From an uncultured Clostridia bacterium (lineage in GTDB: Bacteria > Bacillota > Clostridia > Lachnospirales > Lachnospiraceae), in contig CAMWWW010000120.1 of NCBI GenBank assembly GCA_947178015.1, positions 1 through 7,000 of the forward strand: a DNA stretch of 7,000 nucleotides, given 5' to 3'. This document shows positions 1 through 5,896 of this stretch, in pieces. A program made the position numbers and the translations under genes. The notes beneath the pieces are model-generated. The model searched no databases and was not told the DNA's origin. It was given only the letters and a program-made list of their open reading frames with translations. Numbering within the stretch: the stretch's first letter is position 1; each line of letters starts with the position of its first letter.

Positions 1-60
1 TGTAGTATTAAGATAAGTATAGCAGGGAATAGAAAAATTTCCAATACTTTTATCAGGAAA

Positions 61-89
61 TGGAAAAACAGAGGCAGATGTGTTATAAT
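61..89 (+). promoter_or_regulatory. Probable sigma-A promoter for the pheA-ppx-ppk unit
   Basis: A perfect TATAAT -10 element lies at 84-89 and is preceded by TG at 81-82, giving a TGn extended -10. A partial -35 match, TGGAAA (4 of 6 positions of TTGACA), lies at 61-66 with the ideal 17-base spacer. Transcription would start near 95-97, about 100 bases upstream of the pheA start codon. This is the best promoter found in the leader, and no comparable element is visible in the gaps between pheA, ppx and ppk. The assignment rests on consensus matching only. Confidence 0.65.
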
Positions 90-90
90 A

Positions 91-114
91 TTGACACGAA
101 AACCATTGTGTCAA
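91..114. promoter_or_regulatory. Perfect 7-bp dyad overlapping the predicted transcription start
   Basis: TTGACAC at 91-97 and GTGTCAA at 108-114 form a perfect inverted repeat around a 10-base centre. A G-T pair (98/107) would extend it to 8 bp in RNA. It begins one base after the -10 element and covers the expected start site, the position where a repressor operator commonly sits. It could instead act as a small 5' hairpin in the transcript. Each arm also contains a TTGACA hexamer reading in opposite directions. The minus-strand copy (114-109) is 18 bases from a TATTAT hexamer (90-85), so a divergent leftward promoter is possible. Confidence 0.4.
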
Positions 115-181
115 CTTCTGATTCCATGTGTGCAGCAGAGCACGAAAGTATGGTTTCATTAAGAAAATATAAGACAATGAG

Positions 182-186
182 AAAGG
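182..186 (+). promoter_or_regulatory. Ribosome binding site of pheA
   Basis: AAAGG ends 9 bases before the ATG at 196. It is weaker than the sites of the downstream genes but reasonably placed. It supports ATG 196, whose product begins directly with the chorismate mutase helix. Confidence 0.5.
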
Positions 187-195
187 TAGAGAAGT

Positions 196-1326
196 ATGAG
201 GGATTTGCAGGAGATCAGGCAGGATATTGATCGGGTGGACAGTGAGCTGGTCCGGTTATTTCAGGAGCGCATGGAGCTGTGCCGGGAGGTGGCAGAATAT
301 AAGATAGATACGGGAAAGCGCGTCCTTGATCCACAGAGGGAGGCAGAGAAGCTGGAAAAGGTGATGGCACTTGCTGATTCAGAATTTAACAGCCAGTGTG
401 TCGGGGAGTTGTTTACACAGCTTATTGCGATGAGCCGCAAGATGCAGTATAAGATGCTGGCAGAGCATGGACTTTCTTCAGGATTTGGCTTTACTGGCGT
501 AAAAGAGCTTAGGCGGGATGGCATTGTGGTGGTCTATCAGGGAGTGGAGGGAGCTTACAGTCATCAGGCGATGCTGCAATATTTTGGCGATAAAACGGAG
601 AATTTCCATGTGAAAACCTTTCGGGATGCGATGGAGGCGATACGGGACGGAAGAGCAGATTATGCGGTGCTTCCCATAGAGAATTCTTCTGCGGGGAGTG
701 TGTACGATGTCTACGATCTGCTGCTTGAGTTTGAAAACTGTATTGTTGCGGAGAGCTTTGTGAAGGTGGAGCATGCTTTGCTGGGATTGAAAGATGCTGT
801 TTTAGACGATATCACAACAGTCCATTCTCATCCACAGGGGCTGATGCAGTGCTCGCGCTTCCTAGAGCAGCACAGAGAGTGGCAGAGCATCAGTGAGCTC
901 AACACAGCGGGGAGTGCAAGAAAGGTGCTGGAGTTGGGGGACAAAAGTCATGCTGCGATTGCCAGTGAGCTGGCGGGAAAACTGTACGGCTTAAAGGTAC
1001 TTCAGCAGGGAATTCATCATAATAAAGAGAATACCACCCGCTTTTTGATTATCAGCAAGGAGAAGATCTACACCGAGCAGGCAAAAAAGGTGAGCATAAG
1101 CTTCGAACTGCCCCATACCAGCGGTACGCTCTACAATATGATCTCACATTTTATCTTCAATCATCTCAATATGACGAAGATTGAATCCAGACCAATAGAA
1201 GGGAGAAATTGGGAGTATCGGTTTATTATCGATGTGGAGGGCAGGCTGAGCGACGCCGATATGGAAAACGCACTTCTTGGAATTGAGGGGGAGGCAAAGT
1301 CTTTCCGCATTTTGGGGAATTATTAG
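196..1326 (+). CDS. pheA: Bifunctional chorismate mutase / prephenate dehydratase (P-protein)
   Basis: This cytoplasmic enzyme converts chorismate to prephenate and then to phenylpyruvate, the two committed steps of phenylalanine synthesis. The 376-residue length fits the P-protein family. Residues 1-90 are an AroQ-type all-helical chorismate mutase. Every catalytic position known from the E. coli enzyme has a counterpart: R8, R25, K36, D45, R48, E49, S80 and Q84. The prephenate dehydratase domain runs from about 110 to 290, with PIENSSAGSV at 160-169, HSHPQG at 210-215 and the catalytic TRF motif at 281-283. A C-terminal ACT domain (about 298-376) carries GTLYN (310-314) and ESRP (330-333), the motifs linked to phenylalanine binding and feedback inhibition. 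ATG 196 is chosen because the mutase helix starts there and an AAAGG precedes it. It is the first gene of an apparent operon with ppx and ppk. No domain appears broken. Confidence 0.97.
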   Translation: MRDLQEIRQDIDRVDSELVRLFQERMELCREVAEYKIDTGKRVLDPQREAEKLEKVMALADSEFNSQCVGELFTQLIAMSRKMQYKMLAEHGLSSGFGFTGVKELRRDGIVVVYQGVEGAYSHQAMLQYFGDKTENFHVKTFRDAMEAIRDGRADYAVLPIENSSAGSVYDVYDLLLEFENCIVAESFVKVEHALLGLKDAVLDDITTVHSHPQGLMQCSRFLEQHREWQSISELNTAGSARKVLELGDKSHAAIASELAGKLYGLKVLQQGIHHNKENTTRFLIISKEKIYTEQAKKVSISFELPHTSGTLYNMISHFIFNHLNMTKIESRPIEGRNWEYRFIIDVEGRLSDADMENALLGIEGEAKSFRILGNY

Positions 1327-1339
1327 TCTGTGTCAAGGC

Positions 1340-1346
1340 AGGAGGG
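1340..1346 (+). promoter_or_regulatory. Strong ribosome binding site that fixes the ppx start
   Basis: AGGAGGG lies 5 bases before ATG 1352. The same frame is open further upstream to an ATG at 1277 inside pheA. That start would add 25 residues unlike the family and has no good binding site, so ATG 1352 is preferred. Confidence 0.85.
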
Positions 1347-1351
1347 ATGAA

Positions 1352-2890
1352 ATGTCAGTAATTAGACGATTTGCAGCGATAGAGGTAGGTTCTTATGATA
1401 TTCAGATGAAGATCTATGAGATCTCTCAGAAATACGGAATACGGGAGCTTGATGATATTCGTCATGTGATGGAGCTTGGAAAGGATACTTACACACATGG
1501 AAAGATAGGCTTTGCGCTGGCGGAGGAGCTCTGTGAGGTATTGTGCCGATTTCGTGAGATTATGAAGGGCTATGAGGTTTATGACTATAGGGCGAAGGCA
1601 ACCAGTGCAGTGAGAGAGGCAAAAAATGCCCTGATTCTTTTGGATCGGATTCGGGTAAGAACGGGATTTGATGTAAAGATACTGAGTAATTCAGAACAGA
1701 GATTTCTGTGTTATAAGGCGGTTGCATCCAGAGAGGCGGAGTTTAACCAGATTATCAGCAAGCCGACGGCGATTGTGGACGTGGGTTCTGGCAGCATACA
1801 GCTTTCTTTATTTGATAAGGATGCATTGATTTCCACACAGAACATCCGACTTGGTTCTCTGCGCATCCGAGAGATGCTTCCCAGTGTAAGTGTAGATAGT
1901 GTACATTTAGAACTTTTAATTGAGGAATTGATCGACAACGATCTGGATACGTTCCGCAAGCTTTTTTTACAGAAAAAAGAAATAGAGAATATTATAGCCG
2001 TTGGCGATTATGTCACAATTTTTTCCGGTGTGGCAAAGCGAAAATCGGGGAAGGATTGTCTTAATAGGGATCAATTTATGGAGCTTTACCAAACGGTGCG
2101 AGGCAATACTCCGGATCAGCTTGCCAGCAAGCTTGGCGTGGCAGCGGAAAATGCGTCCCTGATCTTGCCGTGCATGATGGTTTTTAAAAGGCTGATTGAG
2201 ACGACGGCGACTAGCTTAATCTGGATACCGGGTGTTACTCTGTGCGACGGCATTGCGGCTTCTTATGCAGAAAAACATGTAAAGCTGTCTTTTGCGCATG
2301 ATTTTTCCAAAGATATTGTTATTGCATCCAGAAATATAGCAAAGCGCTATATGGGAAATATCGGTCACACAAAGGTTTTGGAGGAGTGTGCGCTGGGAAT
2401 TTTTGATATTATGAAAAAGTATCATGGCCTTGGAAAACGGGATCGGGTGCTGTTGCAGATAGCGGCGATTCTGCATGACTGCGGAAAATATGTCAGTATG
2501 AATCAGGCTTCTGATGCCTCGTATAATATTATCATGTCCACGGAAATTATTGGTCTGTCTCATTCCGAGCGGGAGACGGTGGCAAATATTGTGCGCTACA
2601 ACACACAGGAGTTTGACTATTCGGCTAGGGCGGATAAGAGCATGACCGGCAGCATGTATATGACCGTGGCGAAGCTTACAGCAATTCTTAGAATCGCCAA
2701 TGCGATGGATCGCAGTCATAAGCAGAAATTTCATGATTTTAAGATGATATTAAAGGAAGATGAGCTGATTATCACCGCAGATACACTGGAAGATATTTCG
2801 CTTGAGAAAGCGTTGTTCCGGCACAAGGCAGATTTCTTTGAGGAGATGTATGGTATCCGGCCAGTATTAAAAAGAAAAAAAGAGTATTAG
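1352..2890 (+). CDS. ppx: Ppx/GppA-family phosphatase with C-terminal HD-type domain (putative exopolyphosphatase)
   Basis: The family releases terminal phosphate from polyphosphate (Ppx) or hydrolyses pppGpp (GppA), using an actin-like ATPase fold. The protein is 512 residues, close to the E. coli enzymes. Family landmarks are ATSAVREA (83-90), E115 in SNSEQR (position of the catalytic glutamate), LGSLRIRE (167-174) and PGVTLCDG (293-300). A C-terminal HD-like region follows, with H339, then LHDCGK (374-379), the SYNIIMSTE block (390-398) and RIANAMDRS (447-455). The phosphate-binding loops are divergent. The first reads EVGSY (11-15) where DxGSN is usual, and the second reads DVGSGSIQL (143-151) where DIGGGSTEL is usual, replacing a Gly by S146 and the acidic residue by Q150. 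The H339/H375/D376 ligands of the HD motif look intact. Its place directly before ppk supports a role in polyphosphate turnover, but substrate and activity are uncertain. The family call is firm; the gene symbol is by family and context. Confidence 0.88.
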   Translation: MSVIRRFAAIEVGSYDIQMKIYEISQKYGIRELDDIRHVMELGKDTYTHGKIGFALAEELCEVLCRFREIMKGYEVYDYRAKATSAVREAKNALILLDRIRVRTGFDVKILSNSEQRFLCYKAVASREAEFNQIISKPTAIVDVGSGSIQLSLFDKDALISTQNIRLGSLRIREMLPSVSVDSVHLELLIEELIDNDLDTFRKLFLQKKEIENIIAVGDYVTIFSGVAKRKSGKDCLNRDQFMELYQTVRGNTPDQLASKLGVAAENASLILPCMMVFKRLIETTATSLIWIPGVTLCDGIAASYAEKHVKLSFAHDFSKDIVIASRNIAKRYMGNIGHTKVLEECALGIFDIMKKYHGLGKRDRVLLQIAAILHDCGKYVSMNQASDASYNIIMSTEIIGLSHSERETVANIVRYNTQEFDYSARADKSMTGSMYMTVAKLTAILRIANAMDRSHKQKFHDFKMILKEDELIITADTLEDISLEKALFRHKADFFEEMYGIRPVLKRKKEY

Positions 2891-2905
2891 AACATAGAGT
2901 GTTAA

Positions 2906-2915
2906 GGGGGAAGGA
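2906..2915 (+). promoter_or_regulatory. Ribosome binding site of ppk
   Basis: A purine-rich GGGGGAAGGA ends 3 bases before ATG 2919, with its central part at usual Shine-Dalgarno distance. It lies in the 28-base gap after the ppx stop codon. No promoter or hairpin is seen in that gap, which supports co-transcription. Confidence 0.7.
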
Positions 2916-2918
2916 CAT

Positions 2919-5039
2919 ATGGCAGAAATTGATTTAAAAAGTCCAGAATATTATGTAAATCGGGAGATGAGCTGGCTGGATTTCAATTATAGGATTTTGA
3001 GCGAGGCGAGAGATAAGCATATACCGCTGATGGAACGCCTTAAATTTCTAAGCATTACGGCGTCCAATCTGGATGAATTCTTTATGGTGCGCGTGGCGTC
3101 GCTGAAGGATATGGTTAATGCGGGCTACGGAAAGGCAGATTTTGCCGGATTAAAGCCAAAGGAGCAGCTTTCGCAGATTAATAACAAGACCCATCAGCTT
3201 GTGGCGCAGCAGTATACAACTTACAACCGCTCTATTATACCACTTCTGAAAAAGGAGAAACTAAAGCTGGTCAGCGCACATGAAGAGCTGAGCGAAAAGC
3301 AAGCTTCCTATCTGGATCGCTTCTTTTTAGATCAGATCTATCCAGTGTTGACGCCTATGGCAGTGGACTCCTCAAGACCGTTTCCTCTGATTCGTAATAA
3401 GTCATTGAATCTTGCCGCGCTTTTGTTAAAGAAAAAGCAAGATGAGCTGGAATTTGCCACGGTTCAGGTGCCGTCCGTGCTGCCAAGAATTATCGTGATA
3501 CCAGAAGAGGAGAAGGGAAAAACCTCTGTCATTTTGCTGGAGGAGATTATTGAGCGCAATATCCAGAAGCTATTTTCCAATTATGAGGTAATCTGCTGTC
3601 ACCCATACCGCGTTATGAGAAATGCAGATCTGACAATTGACGAAGATGGAGCAGAGGATCTGTTAAAAGAAATTGAGAAGCAGCTAAAGAAAAGGCAGTG
3701 GGGAGAGGCGATCCGGCTTGAGGTAGAAGAAAATATGGATAAGCGTCTTCTAAAGATACTGAAAAAAGAGCTGAATATGAAGGAAGAAGATATCTATCGC
3801 ATCAACGGGCCTCTGGATTTAACATTTCTAATGAAGATGTATGGACTTCCGGGTTACGATCATCTAAAAATTCCAAAGTACACGCCTCAGCCGGTAAAAG
3901 AGATCAGCCCGGAGGAGGATATTTTCACAGCGATCCGCAGGGAGGATATACTCCTGCATCATCCATATCAGACCTTTGATCCAGTGGTATCCTTTGTGCG
4001 GCAGGCGGCGAAAGATCCCGACGTCCTTGCCATCAAGCAAACGCTGTACCGCGTCAGCGGACATTCTCCTATTATCGCCTCATTGGCGGAGGCAGCGGAG
4101 AATGGAAAGCAGGTATCTGTGCTGGTTGAGCTAAAAGCACGCTTTGATGAAGACAACAATATTATCTGGGCAAAGAAGCTTGAGAAGGCGGGCTGTCATG
4201 TAATCTATGGTCTGGTAGGGCTAAAGACACACAGCAAGATCACGCTGGTGGTCCGCAAGGAGGAGGAAGGAATCCGGCGCTATGTTCATCTGGGAACCGG
4301 AAATTACAACGACGCAACGGCAAAGCTCTATACGGATCTAGGGCTTTTAACCTGCAATCCCCTGATTGGAGAAGATGCCACGGCCGTCTTTAATATGCTG
4401 TCCGGCTACTCAGAGCCTGCCACATGGAATAAGTTGTATCTTGCTCCACTGTGGCTGAGGGACAAATTTATCCGATTGATTGATCGAGAAATTCAAAATG
4501 CAAAAGAAGGAAAACCAGCCCATATTATAGCAAAGATGAATTCTCTTTGCGATATGGAGATTATAGAAAAGCTCTATGAAAGCTCGCAGGCAGGAGTAAA
4601 AACAGAGCTGATTGTGCGTGGAATATGTTGTCTGAAAACGGGAATACCGGGAGTGAGCGAAAATATATCGGTTCGTTCCATCGTGGGAAATTTTTTGGAA
4701 CATGCCCGAATTTTCTGCTTTGCCAATGACGGCAGGGAGGAGATCTATATGGGCAGCGCAGACTGGATGCCGAGAAATCTGGACCGCCGGGTAGAGATAC
4801 TATTTCCAGTGGAGGATGAGAAGCTGAAAAAGAAGGTGCGCCATGTATTGGAAGTGCAGCTTGCCGATACCATGAAGGCGCATATCCTTGGAAAAGATGG
4901 AGTTTATGAAAAAGTAGACCGAAGGGGCAAGGCTGCCGTAAACTCGCAAGAACAATTCTGCAAAGAAGCAATAGAAGCCGCAAAGAGTACAAACAAAGAA
5001 GTACAAAGCAGAGTATTTCATCCTATGGAAAGTGAGTAG
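2919..5039 (+). CDS. ppk: Polyphosphate kinase 1 (ATP:polyphosphate phosphotransferase)
   Basis: Ppk1 reversibly transfers the terminal phosphate of ATP to a growing polyphosphate chain through a phosphohistidine intermediate. The protein has 706 residues, against about 690 for the E. coli enzyme. The N domain opens with YYVNREMSWLDFNYRILSEA (11-30) and TASNLDEFF (47-55), where N50 matches the ATP-contacting asparagine. The catalytic C1/C2 domains, of phospholipase D-like fold, carry R378 and R408 (the magnesium/phosphate-contacting arginines), H438 in LKTHSK (the autophosphorylated histidine) and H595 in FLEHARIF (the second essential histidine). They also contain HLGTGNYN (457-464) and SADWMPRNLDRRVE (613-626). 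All key residues are present, so an active enzyme is expected. Residues from about 667 form a polar C-terminal tail longer than in E. coli. The gene sits 28 bases after ppx, giving an adjacent synthesis and turnover pair. Confidence 0.98.
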   Translation: MAEIDLKSPEYYVNREMSWLDFNYRILSEARDKHIPLMERLKFLSITASNLDEFFMVRVASLKDMVNAGYGKADFAGLKPKEQLSQINNKTHQLVAQQYTTYNRSIIPLLKKEKLKLVSAHEELSEKQASYLDRFFLDQIYPVLTPMAVDSSRPFPLIRNKSLNLAALLLKKKQDELEFATVQVPSVLPRIIVIPEEEKGKTSVILLEEIIERNIQKLFSNYEVICCHPYRVMRNADLTIDEDGAEDLLKEIEKQLKKRQWGEAIRLEVEENMDKRLLKILKKELNMKEEDIYRINGPLDLTFLMKMYGLPGYDHLKIPKYTPQPVKEISPEEDIFTAIRREDILLHHPYQTFDPVVSFVRQAAKDPDVLAIKQTLYRVSGHSPIIASLAEAAENGKQVSVLVELKARFDEDNNIIWAKKLEKAGCHVIYGLVGLKTHSKITLVVRKEEEGIRRYVHLGTGNYNDATAKLYTDLGLLTCNPLIGEDATAVFNMLSGYSEPATWNKLYLAPLWLRDKFIRLIDREIQNAKEGKPAHIIAKMNSLCDMEIIEKLYESSQAGVKTELIVRGICCLKTGIPGVSENISVRSIVGNFLEHARIFCFANDGREEIYMGSADWMPRNLDRRVEILFPVEDEKLKKKVRHVLEVQLADTMKAHILGKDGVYEKVDRRGKAAVNSQEQFCKEAIEAAKSTNKEVQSRVFHPMESE

Positions 5040-5194
5040 GAGCGGAACCGAAACAGTAACTATCATGAAAAAATCTTGTGAAAAATAATAATGACTTGTT
5101 ACATCACATATGATAAAATACAGATATGTGGAAATACTTATAGTGGTACAGACAAATACAATACTTACATAATGGAGAAGCATTGGAGGTAGCT
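5040..5194. promoter_or_regulatory. Regulatory gap upstream of the two-component genes: inverted and direct repeats
   Basis: This AT-rich gap probably holds the promoter of the two-component pair. A perfect inverted repeat, CACATAT (5105-5111) and ATATGTG (5124-5130), has a 12-base centre. AAATAC occurs three times, at 5116, 5132 and 5154. AATACTTA occurs twice, at 5133-5140 and 5160-5167. A TATAGT hexamer at 5139-5144 and TTGTTA at 5096-5101 resemble promoter elements but are not correctly spaced for each other, so no promoter is called with confidence. No GC-rich hairpin with a T-run is visible after ppk. A loose pairing of 5056-5066 with 5091-5102 is too weak to call a terminator. Confidence 0.35.
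5185..5189 (+). promoter_or_regulatory. Ribosome binding site that fixes the response regulator start
   Basis: GGAGG lies 5 bases before ATG 5195. A TTG at 5183 is also in frame and would add four residues, but it overlaps the binding site itself, so ATG 5195 is the better start. Confidence 0.8.
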
Positions 5195-5896
5195 ATGGCA
5201 GAGACGAATATTTTAGTTGTGGATGATGAGAAGGAGATCGCAGAGCTTGTGGAGCTGTATCTTGTCAGTGATGGCTATAAGGTTCATAAGGCGTATTCCG
5301 CGGAGGAAGGACTTGAGATCTTAAAGACAGTGCCAGTGGATCTTGCACTTCTGGATATTATGATGCCGGGCATGGACGGGCTGGAGATGTGTAGGAAGAT
5401 TCGTGAATTTAACAATATTCCGATTATTATGCTTAGTGCCAAGTCCACCGATCTGGATAAGATTATGGGGCTTAGTACAGGTGCAGACGATTATGTGACC
5501 AAGCCCTTTAACCCTCTGGAGCTTACAGCGAGAGTGAAATCTCAGCTTCGCCGCTATACGCAGTTAAATCCCAACAATCAGGTGGAGAAGGAAGAAAATG
5601 AAATATCCATTCATGGGCTTGAGATCAACAAGGAGAATCACAGAGTTGTGGTCTATGGCGAGGAGATTAAGCTGACTCCGATTGAATTTGATATTTTGTA
5701 TCTGCTTGCGTCAAATCCGGGAAAGGTTTTCAGCACCGATGATATTTTTGAGAAGGTTTGGAATGAGAAAGTGTATGAGGCGAACAATACGGTGATGGTG
5801 CATATCCGAAGGCTGCGTGGCAAGATGAAGGAGGATACTAGGGCCAATAAGATAATTACCACAGTTTGGGGAGTGGGATATAAAATTGAAAAGTAG
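5195..5896 (+). CDS. OmpR/PhoB-family response regulator, VanR-like
   Basis: This cytoplasmic DNA-binding regulator is expected to be phosphorylated by the kinase encoded next to it. The 233 residues have the standard two-domain layout. The receiver domain (about 4-118) shows the acidic pair D10/D11, phosphoacceptor D54 in LLDIMMPG, S81 and K103 in VTKPF. After a short polar linker (about 121-135), a winged-helix domain (about 137-232) shows KLTPIEFDIL (159-168), a recognition helix around NTVMVHIRRLRGKM (198-211) and the WGVGYK wing (225-230). GADDYVTKPFNPLELTARVK (96-115) and the ending TVWGVGYKIEK closely resemble VanR-type regulators. That is a family resemblance only: no vanH/A/X genes are in view, so vancomycin sensing should not be assumed. 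Repeats upstream could be sites for autoregulation. Confidence 0.93.
   Translation: MAETNILVVDDEKEIAELVELYLVSDGYKVHKAYSAEEGLEILKTVPVDLALLDIMMPGMDGLEMCRKIREFNNIPIIMLSAKSTDLDKIMGLSTGADDYVTKPFNPLELTARVKSQLRRYTQLNPNNQVEKEENEISIHGLEINKENHRVVVYGEEIKLTPIEFDILYLLASNPGKVFSTDDIFEKVWNEKVYEANNTVMVHIRRLRGKMKEDTRANKIITTVWGVGYKIEK

Noticed and set aside
12..54. Imperfect hairpin (16-20 with 44-48, 12-15 with 51-54) as a terminator of an upstream gene
   Set aside because: The stem is AT-rich and bulged, the loop is long and no T-run follows, so it does not meet terminator criteria.
90..195. T-box or phenylalanine leader-peptide attenuator before pheA
   Set aside because: No T-box consensus, no terminator-like hairpin with a T-run, and no short reading frame rich in Phe codons. 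The small frame from ATG 150 has a single Phe codon, which lies where it already overlaps pheA, and it has no binding site.
1277..1351. In-frame upstream extension of ppx from an ATG inside pheA
   Set aside because: The 25 added residues do not resemble the family, the region is already used by the pheA ACT domain in another frame, and AGGAGGG sits ideally before ATG 1352.
2216..2734. 172-codon minus-strand reading frame opposite ppx
   Set aside because: It lies wholly within the conserved HD part of ppx, has no recognisable domain, and looks like a codon-bias shadow.
5096..5144. PhoP/PhoB-type box upstream of the response regulator
   Set aside because: TTACAT-like words occur at 5099 and 5165 but without the regular 11-base spacing of Pho boxes.
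4561..5183. Overlapping minus-strand reading frames opposite the ppk end and the following gap
   Set aside because: They overlap each other and conserved Ppk1 sequence, show no family resemblance, and lack supporting signals.
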